Below are positions 16,048-25,552 of a stretch of DNA of 45,553 bases, in pieces. The notes beneath the pieces are model-generated. The model searched no databases, was not told where the DNA came from, and saw nothing but the letters and a program-made list of their open reading frames with translations. The stretch lies in assembly GCA_017694885.1 (NCBI GenBank), contig JADIMH010000013.1:1-45553 (forward strand), in the 5' to 3' direction. The first letter of the stretch is position 1. Every line of letters starts with the position of its first letter. The translations under genes were made by a program, and so were the position numbers. This stretch comes from Candidatus Cryptobacteroides faecipullorum (GTDB lineage Bacteria; Bacteroidota; Bacteroidia; Bacteroidales; UBA932).

Positions 16048-18282
16048 ATGGAACGCAGTGCATTGGAAAGCGACATACAGTTTCTTCCGGGAGTCGGCCC
16101 CAAAAGGGCTGAACTTCTGCGGAAGGAGTTGGGCATCAATACTTTCGGCGACCTGATCAGATTATACCCTTTCAGATACATCGACAGGAGCAGCATTGTC
16201 CCCATAAGGGAGATAAGGCCGGACATGGCCTATATCCAGATAAAAGCCAAAGTGTTGGCCCGGGAACTGTACGGGACCGGAGGGATTATCGCAGCCGACA
16301 ATATCTACGGTCAGAACCAGGACGTTTCCGGCAATGGCGCTCCGGCAGCAACAGGCTCCGGACAGGACATCAGATTCAACCTGGTCAGGCGGATGCGGGT
16401 GGTGGTCGAAGATACGACAGGAAGGCTGGAGGTGGTCTTTTTCAAAGGTATCAAATGGATGTACGGAAAGCTCGAACCCGGCAAGGAGTTCGTTTTCTTC
16501 GGCAAACCTACGGTTTTCAACGGTCTGGTGAACATAGTGCATCCCGAGGTGGACAACGCTCCCGACAATCAAAATACGCGTTCCGGAAGCGCACAGCAGG
16601 CTGACGCTCTGACAATGACAGGAGTCTATCCGAGCACCGAAAGGCTGAAGAACGGAGGCATCACAGGCAAGGCGATGTGCAGGATGCAGGAACATGCCCT
16701 GAACGCCTGCCTGCCGGATATAGAGGAAACGCTGCCCGTATGGTTCCTGAAGCAGCAGGGACTGGTCCCGCTTCCCTTCGCCCTGAAAAACATACATTTC
16801 CCGAAAGACCAGCAGTCGCTGGAGCGTGCAAGATACAGGCTTAAATTCGAAGAGTTGTTTTTCCTTCAGCTTTCTCTCCTGAAACAGAAATACATACACA
16901 GCCGCGACGAACACGGGATACAAATGCCGAAGGTCGGTGAAGCATTCAACAGATGCTATGAAGCCCTGCCTTTTCCTCTTACCGGAGCACAGAAACGCGT
17001 GATTACCGAAATCCGCAATGACATGAAAAGCGGACACCAGATGAACCGTCTGCTGCAGGGAGATGTGGGAAGCGGAAAGACTATGGTGGCAGTACTTACT
17101 GCACTTATAGCTATAGGGAACGGGTATCAGGCATGCATCATGGCCCCTACGGAAGTGCTTGCCCAGCAGCATTTCAAGAACATTTCAAAATATCTGGAGC
17201 CCACCGGTGTAAGAGTGGCCCTGCTCACAGGCAGCAGCAGGACTGCGGAGAGACGTGAAATACATTCCGGTCTGGAAGACGGGAGCATAGGCATAATAGT
17301 GGGGACACATGCCCTTATAGAGGACGATGTACTGTTCAGGAATCTCGGTCTGGCCATCGTAGACGAGCAGCACCGCTTCGGAGTGGAACAGAGGGCGAGG
17401 CTGTGGAGGAAATCAGCCTGCGGAATGCCTCCCCATATACTTGTCATGACTGCCACGCCTATTCCGAGAACCCTTGCCATGACCCTGTACGGCGACCTGG
17501 ACGTGTCTGTCATCGATGAACTTCCGCCGGGCAGGAAACCCGTGCAGACTATCCACGCATCAGAGAACAGACGGCCGGCCCTGTTTAAATTCATGCGTGA
17601 CCAGATAGCGCTCGGAAGACAGATTTTCGTAGTGTATCCGCTTATTTTCGAAAGCGAAAAGATGGACTACAAGAATCTTGAGAACGGTTATGAGCAGATA
17701 GCCAAGGCATTTCCGTTCCCTCCATACAAGACAGCCATGGTACACGGGAAACAGTCCAATGAAGAAAAGAAATTCAATATGGACGCTTTCGCCGCGGGGC
17801 GTGCGAATATCCTTGTAGCTACATCCGTGATAGAAGTCGGCGTGGATGTACCGAACGCCTCCGTGATGGTGATAGAAAGTGCGGAAAGGTTCGGACTGAG
17901 CCAGCTTCACCAGCTGCGCGGCCGTGTCGGCAGGGGCTCTGAAAAGTCCTACTGCGTACTGATGACCGGCCAGAAGCTGAGCAAAGAGTCCAGACACCGC
18001 ATCCAGCTGATGTGCAGCACTGAAAACGGTTTTGAACTTGCAGAAGAAGACATGAAGATGCGCGGACCTGGCGATCTGGAAGGCACGCAGCAAAGCGGAC
18101 TGCCCATATCGCTCAATATCGCCTCGCTTGCAAAAGACGGACTGATACTCAATGAGGCACGCAGCTGCGCGGAGGCCATTCTGGAAGAAGACCCTACCCT
18201 GTCTCTCGACAAGAACCGGCTTCTGATGCAGGAACTGAAAAAAGACAAATACAATATAAAGGACTACAGTAAAATCAGTTGA
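16048..18282 (+). CDS. recG: ATP-dependent DNA helicase RecG
   Basis: RecG remodels stalled replication forks and Holliday junctions. The 744-aa protein has an N-terminal wedge with the helix-hairpin-helix-like LPGVGPKRAELLRKELGI and an OB-fold region (about 50-180). Two helicase lobes follow: Walker A QGDVGSGKTMVA near residue 342, DEQH box VDEQHRFGVEQ near 438, MTATPIPRTLAMTLYGD, motif V/VI ATSVIEVGVDVPNASVMVIE and HQLRGRVGRG. The C-terminal RecG signature is RGPGDLEGTQQSG. A low-complexity stretch at about 85-110 (GNGAPAATGSGQD) looks like an insertion in the wedge and accounts for the protein being somewhat longer than the usual 690-700 aa. It is followed 2 bases later by a WYL-domain gene. 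Confidence 0.95.
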   Translation: MERSALESDIQFLPGVGPKRAELLRKELGINTFGDLIRLYPFRYIDRSSIVPIREIRPDMAYIQIKAKVLARELYGTGGIIAADNIYGQNQDVSGNGAPAATGSGQDIRFNLVRRMRVVVEDTTGRLEVVFFKGIKWMYGKLEPGKEFVFFGKPTVFNGLVNIVHPEVDNAPDNQNTRSGSAQQADALTMTGVYPSTERLKNGGITGKAMCRMQEHALNACLPDIEETLPVWFLKQQGLVPLPFALKNIHFPKDQQSLERARYRLKFEELFFLQLSLLKQKYIHSRDEHGIQMPKVGEAFNRCYEALPFPLTGAQKRVITEIRNDMKSGHQMNRLLQGDVGSGKTMVAVLTALIAIGNGYQACIMAPTEVLAQQHFKNISKYLEPTGVRVALLTGSSRTAERREIHSGLEDGSIGIIVGTHALIEDDVLFRNLGLAIVDEQHRFGVEQRARLWRKSACGMPPHILVMTATPIPRTLAMTLYGDLDVSVIDELPPGRKPVQTIHASENRRPALFKFMRDQIALGRQIFVVYPLIFESEKMDYKNLENGYEQIAKAFPFPPYKTAMVHGKQSNEEKKFNMDAFAAGRANILVATSVIEVGVDVPNASVMVIESAERFGLSQLHQLRGRVGRGSEKSYCVLMTGQKLSKESRHRIQLMCSTENGFELAEEDMKMRGPGDLEGTQQSGLPISLNIASLAKDGLILNEARSCAEAILEEDPTLSLDKNRLLMQELKKDKYNIKDYSKIS

Positions 18283-18284
18283 CA

Positions 18285-19262
18285 ATGGTACCTGAACTTC
18301 TGGAAAAATATATCTGGCTTATCAACACTTTTCTGAGGACGGGAGAAAAGGGGCTGTCCCTTGCAGATCTTCAGGACATGTGGGAAAGGCGCTACGGTTC
18401 AGCATACCCGCGAAGTTCTTTCAACCATCACAGAGATGCAATAGCACAGATTTTCGGAATAGAAATCGAATGCGACCGCAGGACGAACAGATACTTCATC
18501 AGATACAGCGATGACGTCAAAGATTCAGATGCCGCATCATCCTGGCTGATAAACACATTCACTGTCAACAACCTGCTTTCTCTCGGGAAGGAACGCCTTT
18601 CCGGCCGGGTATCGTTGGAAGAAATTCCGTCCGGGCACAAATATCTTACTCCAGTCATGGAAGCCATGACAGACAATCTGGAAATCAGGATCAGCTACCG
18701 GAAATACACCGGCAGAGACATCTCGTCCTACACCCTGAGGCCTTATGCAGTCAAGGAAAGCGCACGCAGATGGTACATAGCCGCGTATTGCATCGAAAGG
18801 GATAGCATGAGGGTGTACGGTATGGACAGGATTGTATCTCTGGAGATTACGGGAAATCATTTTACAATGCCGGACGGATTTGATGCAGACACGCTTTTCA
18901 GAAACAGTTTCGGCGTCTACCTCCCGGACAGCCGTCCGGAGGAAATCATTTTCAAGGCTTCGGAAAAAGAGGCCAGATATCTGGAAGACCTGCCCCTGCA
19001 CCATAGCCAGAAAGTAATCGCGAAAGACGGAAATTCAGTAACCTTTTCTATCTTTGTGTGCCCGAACGAAAGCCTTGTGATGGAGCTTTTCAGGCTCGGC
19101 CCGAGAATCGAGGTGCTGGAGCCAGCCCATATCCGGGACGGGATTGCCGCAATGGCATTGGAAACGGCGCGGCTGTATGATGACAGTATTGTCATCCTGA
19201 ACGGACGGAGTGAAACGAATGGTCCGCATAAAAACAAAGATCAGTCTGAAAGACAAAAATAA
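18285..19262 (+). CDS. WYL-domain transcriptional regulator
   Basis: This 325-aa protein starts with a helix-turn-helix region (KYIWLINTFLRTGEKGLSL, then SSFNHHRDAIAQIFGIEIEC). A WYL ligand-sensing domain follows (about 125-205): LEIRISYRKYTG, TLRPYAVKESARRWYIAAYC and VYGMDRIVSLEI. A WCX-like C-terminal region comes last (KVIAKDGNSVTFSIFVCPNESLVMELFRLGPRIEVLEP). WYL proteins sense nucleic acids or nucleotides and often regulate stress or defence genes. The ATG at 18285 is preferred to TTG at 18279. It lies 2 bases after recG and 12 bases before the S9 peptidase gene. Its targets are not evident. Confidence 0.87.
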   Translation: MVPELLEKYIWLINTFLRTGEKGLSLADLQDMWERRYGSAYPRSSFNHHRDAIAQIFGIEIECDRRTNRYFIRYSDDVKDSDAASSWLINTFTVNNLLSLGKERLSGRVSLEEIPSGHKYLTPVMEAMTDNLEIRISYRKYTGRDISSYTLRPYAVKESARRWYIAAYCIERDSMRVYGMDRIVSLEITGNHFTMPDGFDADTLFRNSFGVYLPDSRPEEIIFKASEKEARYLEDLPLHHSQKVIAKDGNSVTFSIFVCPNESLVMELFRLGPRIEVLEPAHIRDGIAAMALETARLYDDSIVILNGRSETNGPHKNKDQSERQK

Positions 19263-19274
19263 AATATTGGAATA

Positions 19275-21692
19275 ATGAAAGAGAAGAGTTTAAAACTGTG
19301 GCATGCGGTATCGGCATGGGGAATACTCATTGTACTGTTGCTGCTTCTGATTGATTCATTTACGGATTTTACATCAATTGACGGACTTAAAAACAAGATG
19401 AAAGAAAAAAAGGCTGACAAGGAGGCTTTCATCGGAAAGCCTGAAATCGAAATAAAGGACGGTGTATTCACACCTGAAGCCATGCTTGCAATGGGCCGCC
19501 TCTCGGATCCCCAGGTCTCCCCTGACGGGACAAAAATCCTGTACGGTGTATCCTACACATCCATTGACCGGAACAGATCCTGCAACAACCTCTATATCTG
19601 CAACATAGACGGCACTTCCGTCCAGAGGCTTACCGCTGAAGGGAAAAGTTTCTCAAATGCACGCTGGAGCGCTGACGGGGAAAGCATCGCCTTCATACAG
19701 GGCGGGCAGATATGGACAGCAAAGCTGAAGGGGCATGAAGGAGCATACCGTCTCGGCAAAAAGGTGCGGATTTCTGACGTACCAGCAGGAATAAGCCAGT
19801 TCACACTGTCTCCGGACCAGACCAAAGTAATGTATGTCAGCACTGTCCAGAGCGCACTCAAAAAACCTTCAGACCTTTATGAAGACCTGGACAAGTCGGA
19901 TGCCATCTCGGCCGACGACCTGATGTACAGGCATTGGGACCACTGGGTCAAGGAAGTGCCGCACACATTCGTGGCCGGTTTTGCTTTCGGAAAAGAGGGA
20001 AAGAACAGCATCGTACCGGAAACTTCGAAAGACATACTTGCAGCAGAGACGGAAATATACGAACTCCCTACCGAACCTTTCAGCGGCATAGAGCAGCTCG
20101 CATGGAGCCCGGACGGAAAGACCATAGCCTATTCATGCCGCAAGTTGACAGGGAAGAAATACGCCTTCTCTACAAATACGGAAATCTATTTTTATGATGT
20201 GGAATCCGGGGAGTGCACGCAGCTTACTATGGGTGGAGGGTACGACACGAACCCGGTTTGGTCACCGGACGGGAAGAGGCTCTGCTGGATAAGCATGGAA
20301 AGGGACGGATATGAAGCGGACAAACAGAGGCTCATGACAGCCGACATCGACTGGGCTGTACCGGTAAAGGGTTCAGGCTCAAACGCATCCCGGCTGCCGT
20401 TGGTTTCAAACATAAAGGACATCACGTCTTCATTCAAATACAATGCATCCGCTCCCGTATGGAGTCCCGGCTCTGATGGAATCTATTTCTCCGCACTCGC
20501 CGAAGGGCTCCAGGGTATTTTCAAGGCGGAATATGCTTCAGACTGGAAAATCATGAGGATTACGGGAGACGACCTCTGGTTCGATTTCGGTTCCCCGTTC
20601 CATATTTCTGAATCCGACAGCGCTGTCACCCTCCTTGCAGACTACAGCAGCATGGACTTCCCTACTGAACTGGTTTCCATAAGGATCGGGGATGACAAGT
20701 CCGGACAGGCCCATTCCACTCCTCTTGAGGCAGAATGTGAAATCATCCCGGAGCCTGTTCATATCAGCAGGATTTCACATGTGAATGACGACATTCTCTC
20801 GCAGCTTGACCCGGTAAAGACCGAAGCACGGCATATCAGGACCGCCGACGGTAAAGACATGCTTACCTGGGTGGTCTATCCTCCTCATTTCGACAGTACT
20901 AAAGTCTATCCTTCCATCCTTATCTGTCTTGGAGGCCCACAGGGCACTCTCAGCCAGGGATGGTCATACAGGTGGAACTACCGCCTGATGGCATCCCAGG
21001 GATATATCACCGTGCTTCCGAACAGGCACGGCACCACGGCTTTCGGACAGGAGTGGACAGAGCAGATCTCAGGCGACTATCCGGGACTGAACATGCAGGA
21101 CTATCTGGCTGCAGCGAAAACACTCAAGGCTGAGCCTTATGTAGGGAAAATGGCAGCCTGCGGAGCGAGCTACGGCGGATATTCGGTCTATTATCTGTGC
21201 GGCACACATGGAGATACATTCGATGCATTCATAGCCCATGCCGGCATTTTCAATGAAGAGCACATGTATATGACCACAGAAGAAATGTGGTTCCCGAACT
21301 GGGACAACGGCGGACTCCACACCTGCGAGACCGACCCTCGTGTAGGGACTGCCGACTGCCCTGTTGGCCCGGCAGGTGACGGCGAAACGTTCGGAGGCAT
21401 CCGTCAGGGAGGCTCGCCTTGGAGTTCGGCGCCTAAGGCAGAACGCCATTACAGGCTCTCGCCACATAATCTGGTGACAAACTGGCACACCCCTATCCTG
21501 GTGACACACGGCGGAATGGATTTCCGTGTCCCGGTCGACGAAGGCATGGCGGCGTACAATGCGGCACAGCTGATGGGAGTACCTTCAAGGCTGATAGTCT
21601 TTCCGGATGAAAACCACTGGATACTGAAACCGCAGAACGCCCTCTACTGGCACAGGGAGTATTTCCGCTGGCTGGACAGATGGCTGAAATAA
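19275..21692 (+). CDS. S9-family peptidase, membrane-anchored or exported
   Basis: This 805-aa serine peptidase is of the prolyl-oligopeptidase/dipeptidyl-peptidase type. Residues 12-27 form a hydrophobic segment (GILIVLLLLLIDSF) without a clear cleavage site, so it may be an anchor or an uncleaved signal. A beta-propeller (about 60-500) shows TolB/PD40-like repeats such as PQVSPDGTKILYG, ARWSADGESIAFIQ and LAWSPDGKTIAYS. The alpha/beta-hydrolase domain carries the triad: Ser632 in CGASYGGYS, Asp749 in HGGMDFRVP and His781 in PDENHWI. It resembles DPP5-like enzymes that trim oligopeptides in the periplasm. The S9 subtype is not decided. The porin and GSCFA genes follow closely. Confidence 0.9.
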   Translation: MKEKSLKLWHAVSAWGILIVLLLLLIDSFTDFTSIDGLKNKMKEKKADKEAFIGKPEIEIKDGVFTPEAMLAMGRLSDPQVSPDGTKILYGVSYTSIDRNRSCNNLYICNIDGTSVQRLTAEGKSFSNARWSADGESIAFIQGGQIWTAKLKGHEGAYRLGKKVRISDVPAGISQFTLSPDQTKVMYVSTVQSALKKPSDLYEDLDKSDAISADDLMYRHWDHWVKEVPHTFVAGFAFGKEGKNSIVPETSKDILAAETEIYELPTEPFSGIEQLAWSPDGKTIAYSCRKLTGKKYAFSTNTEIYFYDVESGECTQLTMGGGYDTNPVWSPDGKRLCWISMERDGYEADKQRLMTADIDWAVPVKGSGSNASRLPLVSNIKDITSSFKYNASAPVWSPGSDGIYFSALAEGLQGIFKAEYASDWKIMRITGDDLWFDFGSPFHISESDSAVTLLADYSSMDFPTELVSIRIGDDKSGQAHSTPLEAECEIIPEPVHISRISHVNDDILSQLDPVKTEARHIRTADGKDMLTWVVYPPHFDSTKVYPSILICLGGPQGTLSQGWSYRWNYRLMASQGYITVLPNRHGTTAFGQEWTEQISGDYPGLNMQDYLAAAKTLKAEPYVGKMAACGASYGGYSVYYLCGTHGDTFDAFIAHAGIFNEEHMYMTTEEMWFPNWDNGGLHTCETDPRVGTADCPVGPAGDGETFGGIRQGGSPWSSAPKAERHYRLSPHNLVTNWHTPILVTHGGMDFRVPVDEGMAAYNAAQLMGVPSRLIVFPDENHWILKPQNALYWHREYFRWLDRWLK

Positions 21693-21738
21693 TATAGAGC
21701 AGGCTCTGACCTGCGACTGGGATTTAAGATAACCGGAT

Positions 21739-22938
21739 ATGAAACACTTGACTATAACCTTATTGTCACTTTCCATCTTTTTTTGCTTTCCGGCAGCCGG
21801 AAGGCAGCCTGAAACGGACACCGGAATCATGAAGCAGGAGGATGACACTGCCTGCGTTCAAAAGGAGAAAGCCTTTTTCCCTGTAGACAATGTAGACATG
21901 TCGTTCCAAATGAGGGGTTCCCTGCGCGGAGATTTCCCGCGTGGAGGAGAAGCATCGGCAAGATTCCGTATGGATGACCTCAGATGGAATATCGAAGGGT
22001 GGGCGGGCAAAAAAGTCTATTACCGTTTCAGACAGGCGCTTACAAAAGGATTTACATCCCTTTCGCTCGAAAACCTGGTTTCTTCGGTAAACTATGCCTT
22101 TGTAAAATGGCACGCGACCCCGAAAACCACTTTCACATTCGGAAAGCATGTGTTGTCGCTGGGCGGGCATGAATTCGATGCCGTTCCTGTCTATGTAATC
22201 CAGTTCAGCGATTTCGGGAGCAGTTTTTCGTCCTATCAGATGGGGGCGAGCGCAGAATGGCACATCAGTCCGTCGCATGATCTGGTTTTCCAGATGAGCA
22301 ATTTCAGGGGCGTTTCAGACAGCGAGTTCTATTACGGGCAGCTGCCAGGCGACATTAAAGAAACGAACTTCCCTCTGATCGGCACTGTCAACTGGAACGG
22401 GGATTTCCTCGATGACAAATCGTTGAAACTGAGGTATTCCGTATCTTACGGACACCAGACGACCGACAAGGGGGTCTGGATAGTCTCGCTCGGGCACTCA
22501 TACAGAAAACCGAAACTCGGCGGATACATAGACCTTATGTGGTCACGCCAGGGGCTTGATGTCAGCGGCATAATGAGCCGGTCTGCCGCTTACTCCGACG
22601 GCACGCCGAGGACGTTGCAGAACACCGAATACCTGACTGCCGTAGGCTATCTGCATTTCTTTTTCAGCCCGAGCATCGCTGCATTCGTGAAAGGAGGATG
22701 GGAATGCGCCGGCATATACCAGCCATACGACGATATAGTAAAAGGAGTCCACCGGACCAACTGGAACGCCCAGTGCTGCTTCCAGTACATGCCTACCCGT
22801 GACAGCGACTTCAGGCTCTTCGCCCATTACAACTATTACGGACGGCACGCCACGGAGAAAGGACGCGCCCTCGGGATGGCAGATGTCACCGAGCACAGGG
22901 TTTCGCTCGGAATCATATACATAATGAAGGTATTATAA
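21739..22938 (+). CDS. Outer-membrane porin, phosphate-selective O/P-like
   Basis: This 399-aa protein has a signal peptide (MKHLTITLLSLSIFFCFPAAG). The mature part is built of alternating aromatic/polar beta-strand segments: FQMRGSLRGDF, ARFRMDDLRWNIEGW, KVYYRFRQAL, TTFTFGKHVLSLGGHEFD and DFRLFAHYNYYG, with a C-terminal strand ending in IIYIMKVL. The SLENLVSSVNYAFVKW and GKHVLSLGG region is typical of porin families O and P. It is likely a trimeric outer-membrane channel; the solute is not predictable from sequence. It sits 46 bases after the S9 peptidase gene and 14 before the GSCFA gene. Confidence 0.78.
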   Translation: MKHLTITLLSLSIFFCFPAAGRQPETDTGIMKQEDDTACVQKEKAFFPVDNVDMSFQMRGSLRGDFPRGGEASARFRMDDLRWNIEGWAGKKVYYRFRQALTKGFTSLSLENLVSSVNYAFVKWHATPKTTFTFGKHVLSLGGHEFDAVPVYVIQFSDFGSSFSSYQMGASAEWHISPSHDLVFQMSNFRGVSDSEFYYGQLPGDIKETNFPLIGTVNWNGDFLDDKSLKLRYSVSYGHQTTDKGVWIVSLGHSYRKPKLGGYIDLMWSRQGLDVSGIMSRSAAYSDGTPRTLQNTEYLTAVGYLHFFFSPSIAAFVKGGWECAGIYQPYDDIVKGVHRTNWNAQCCFQYMPTRDSDFRLFAHYNYYGRHATEKGRALGMADVTEHRVSLGIIYIMKVL

Positions 22939-22952
22939 CGACAGAGGACAAT

Positions 22953-23822
22953 ATGCTGAAACTTCAGACACCGGTAGATGCCGGACAGAGCCGTATCGGG
23001 ATTTCATATAAGGACAGGATCATGATTCTGGGAAGCTGTTTTGCCGACAACATCGGCAGGAAAATGTCCGACCTGGGATTCAATGTCTGCGTCAATCCTT
23101 TCGGCACCCTTTATAACCCCGTGTCTGTCAGCAACTCTATCCAGAGTCTGGAATGCGGCATACCGTTTTCAGAAGACGACTGCATCCGGATGGGAAGCGG
23201 CTCGCCGCTGATATGCTCCTTCAGCCACCATACTTCTTTCGCAAGAGAAACGGCGGATGAATTCCTGGAAAACGCGAATGCCAGGCTCGCGGAAGCCTCG
23301 GAGTTTTACCGGGACTGCAACAAGGTGATAATCACCCTCGGGACCAGCTGGTGCTACAGACACACGGAATCTGGCCTGATAGTGTCGAACTGTCTGAAAA
23401 GGGATCAGAAAGAGTTCACCAGGATACGCCTGGATCTGCAGATGGAAACAGCCATTCTGAAAAGCATATTGGAGAAGGCTCCTGAAAAGAAATTCATCTT
23501 TACTGTAAGCCCGATACGCCATCTGAAAGACGGTGCCCACGGGAACCAGCTCAGCAAGGCCACCCTGCTTCTGGCAGAAGACGAACTCTGCGGGATGTTC
23601 CCTGACAGATGCGAATACTTCCCCGCTTACGAAATCATGATGGACGAACTTCGGGACTACAGGTTCTATTCGGAAGACATGACTCATCCGTCAGACCAGG
23701 CAGTAAACTATATCTGGGAGCGTTTCTGCGATTTCGCCCTCCATGATTCCGAGCGCCCGCTGCTTGCCGAGAAAGAAAAGGAGTTCCGCCGGTCCAGACA
23801 TATCGAAGGCAGAAGGAAATGA
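22953..23822 (+). CDS. GSCFA-domain protein
   Basis: This 289-aa protein carries the eponymous motif in MILGSCFADNIGRKM near residue 28, followed by NPFGTLYNPVSVSNSI and VIITLGTSWCYRH, then FTVSPIRHLKDGAHGNQLSKA. The family is found in Bacteroidota and proteobacteria and is believed to be an SGNH/GDSL-like hydrolase (Ser in GSCF; Asp/His region MTHPSDQAVNYIWERF near the C-terminus). The true substrate is unknown. No signal peptide is seen, so it is probably cytoplasmic. It is the last gene of the recG-to-GSCFA run; a strong promoter for the next operon begins 16 bases later. Confidence 0.87.
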   Translation: MLKLQTPVDAGQSRIGISYKDRIMILGSCFADNIGRKMSDLGFNVCVNPFGTLYNPVSVSNSIQSLECGIPFSEDDCIRMGSGSPLICSFSHHTSFARETADEFLENANARLAEASEFYRDCNKVIITLGTSWCYRHTESGLIVSNCLKRDQKEFTRIRLDLQMETAILKSILEKAPEKKFIFTVSPIRHLKDGAHGNQLSKATLLLAEDELCGMFPDRCEYFPAYEIMMDELRDYRFYSEDMTHPSDQAVNYIWERFCDFALHDSERPLLAEKEKEFRRSRHIEGRRK

Positions 23823-23837
23823 CAGTCATGAAAAAAA

Positions 23838-23868
23838 TTTGCAGAAAGACTTTTTGTTTCTATATTTG
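23838..23868 (+). promoter_or_regulatory. Promoter of the ABC/GntR operon
   Basis: TTTG (23838-23841), 19-bp spacer, TATATTTG (23861-23868): a full consensus match. The expected start is about 23873-23876, giving a leader of about 45 bases before the ABC ATPase ATG. Confidence 0.75.
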
Positions 23869-23871
23869 CAG

Positions 23872-23891
23872 TGTATTAATAAACTAATACA
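23872..23891. promoter_or_regulatory. Candidate operator for the GntR/YtrA-type regulator
   Basis: TGTATTA-N6-TAATACA is a perfect 7-bp inverted repeat whose half-site centres are 13 bp apart. It begins 3 bases after the -7 box and covers the expected transcription start. The operon ends with a YtrA-type GntR gene, a group that usually represses its own operon. Binding by that regulator is inferred. Confidence 0.6.
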
Positions 23892-23920
23892 GCTAATATT
23901 CAAAACAAATCTATACTGCA

Positions 23921-24748
23921 ATGATAAACATTGACAACATCACGTTCAGCTACGGCAACAATGTCGTACTGAAAAACATCACGATGCACCTTGAGGAAGG
24001 CAAAATCTACGGTCTTCTCGGGGAAAACGGAGTCGGCAAGACTACCCTGCTTACTCTTCTTTGCGGGCTCAAGAAAGTAAAGTCCGGATCTATCGACATA
24101 GACGGCCATAAACCGTTCAACCGCGAACCGTCTTTCCTGACGCTCGAATATTTCCTGAGCGATGAAGTCGCACCGATGCCGGTTCCGGCAGAAAAATTCG
24201 CATTGTCATACGGAAAATTCTGGGAAAAGTTCGACATGGGCAAATTTTCGGAGCTTATGGGCATCTTCGAGACAGACGCTTCCCAGAAAATGAACAGGAT
24301 GTCGTTCGGGCAGCTCAAGAAAACCTACATTTCGTTCGCCCTCGCCTGCAACTGCAAATACCTTTTCATGGACGAGCCTACAAACGGTCTGGACATCCCG
24401 TCAAAGGCACAGTTCAGGAAAGCGGTCACTAAATACACCGCAGAGGATTCCACCCTTCTCATTTCCACACATCAGGTCCGCGACCTGGAAAACATCATCG
24501 ACCCGATAATAATCCTCGACCGCCAGGATGTCCTGCTGAATGCTTCCATCGCGGAAATCGCAGACAAACTCACATTCGACTACAGCAACGAAAAGAATCC
24601 TCATGCCCTCTACAGCGAAGTGACCCCGGGCGGCAGTGTCCAGGTGTACCTGAATACCGGAGACGGGGAAAGCAAGGTCAACATCGAGGCCCTGTTCAAC
24701 ACCGTCCATCTCCATAAAGAACTGATCAAAGGACTGTTCAGAAAATAA
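23921..24748 (+). CDS. ABC transporter ATP-binding protein
   Basis: This 275-aa ATPase has Walker A GLLGENGVGKTTLL (about residues 31-44), a shortened region to the signature-like MNRMSFGQLKKTYISFALA (SFGQ in place of LSGGQ), Walker B YLFMDEPTNGLD and the switch His in LISTHQVRDLEN. The C-terminal about 75 residues (YSNEKNPHALYSEVTPGG onward) form a family-specific tail. It belongs with small exporter systems in which the ATPase is encoded beside a YtrA-type regulator. It is first in a four-gene operon with 7-, 5- and 6-base gaps. Substrate unknown; antimicrobial-peptide or envelope-stress export is the usual guess for this layout. Confidence 0.9.
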   Translation: MINIDNITFSYGNNVVLKNITMHLEEGKIYGLLGENGVGKTTLLTLLCGLKKVKSGSIDIDGHKPFNREPSFLTLEYFLSDEVAPMPVPAEKFALSYGKFWEKFDMGKFSELMGIFETDASQKMNRMSFGQLKKTYISFALACNCKYLFMDEPTNGLDIPSKAQFRKAVTKYTAEDSTLLISTHQVRDLENIIDPIIILDRQDVLLNASIAEIADKLTFDYSNEKNPHALYSEVTPGGSVQVYLNTGDGESKVNIEALFNTVHLHKELIKGLFRK

Positions 24749-24755
24749 GACAGCC

Positions 24756-25547
24756 ATGGCACGCAAAGATTCATTCGATTCAGACAGGTTCGGGAAATAC
24801 TTTTCCTTTGAACTGAAAGAAACGGTCCGTTCACAAGGGCTGTTCGTCTTGCTGTCCGGGCTGGTACCGCTGATGTTCTTCATCGTATCGGTACTTTTCT
24901 CCTCTCTGTATGACACTGAGAATCTTGAAGATTTCTGGAGCGGATACTGTTTCTTCAAGATGCTGATAGCGACAGTGGCATTCGTCCTGTTCTTCCTGGT
25001 CTTTCCGATAGTCAGATACGGAAATCTTACGGACAGGAGGGAGGGTGTGATGCCGGTCCTTTTACCGGCATCACATACGGAAAAATTCTGCTGTTCGGTA
25101 CTGGTTTCAGTGATAATCGCCCCCATTGTCTTTATGATACTGTATCTGGGAAGCGATGCCGTCCTGAGCGCACTGTTCCCTTTATCCGGCAAATCCCTGG
25201 CAGGATTTTTCCTTGAGCAGGAACTCATTTCATATGACGAATACGGTTTTTCACTTGAATGTTCATATGCGTTCTTCCTGCCTCCGATGGTATCTCTTGC
25301 CGGGCTGGCTGGAGGAGCACTGTTCAAAAAGAACAAGATCACAAAGACATTTTTTACCTGTGCAATCGCTCTTGTCCTGTTCTTTATGATATTATTCAGT
25401 ACTATCGGTTCTGTGGATATGAGCTCTGAGCAGTACCTTGAGATGGTACGCAACAACTTTATCTGGTTCTGGTACACCGTGCAGACTGTCACGGCGGCAG
25501 GATTCGGATTTTATTATTGGAAACGTACCAGGACAATAGAACTTTAG
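24756..25547 (+). CDS. ABC exporter membrane protein, copy 1
   Basis: This 263-aa protein has about six hydrophobic segments: GLFVLLSGLVPLMFFIVSVL, MLIATVAFVLFFLVF, VLVSVIIAPIVFMILYLG, FFLPPMVSLAGLAGGALF, FFTCAIALVLFFMILF and FIWFWYTVQTVTAAGFGFYY. Between TM2 and TM3 is VMPVLLPASHTEKFCCSV, matched by FTLLPASGLEKTLSM in the next gene. GALFKKNKITKTF likewise matches AVIFKKHKIAKTI there. The two are thus paralogues and probably form a heterodimeric permease for the ATPase just upstream. The family is not one I can name; function is inferred from position and topology. Confidence 0.8.
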   Translation: MARKDSFDSDRFGKYFSFELKETVRSQGLFVLLSGLVPLMFFIVSVLFSSLYDTENLEDFWSGYCFFKMLIATVAFVLFFLVFPIVRYGNLTDRREGVMPVLLPASHTEKFCCSVLVSVIIAPIVFMILYLGSDAVLSALFPLSGKSLAGFFLEQELISYDEYGFSLECSYAFFLPPMVSLAGLAGGALFKKNKITKTFFTCAIALVLFFMILFSTIGSVDMSSEQYLEMVRNNFIWFWYTVQTVTAAGFGFYYWKRTRTIEL

Positions 25548-25552
25548 ATATT

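Noticed and set aside
16162..17172. 336-aa minus-strand ORF inside recG
   Set aside because: Antisense shadow of an intact recG; composition is atypical of a real protein (clustered His and Cys without motif).
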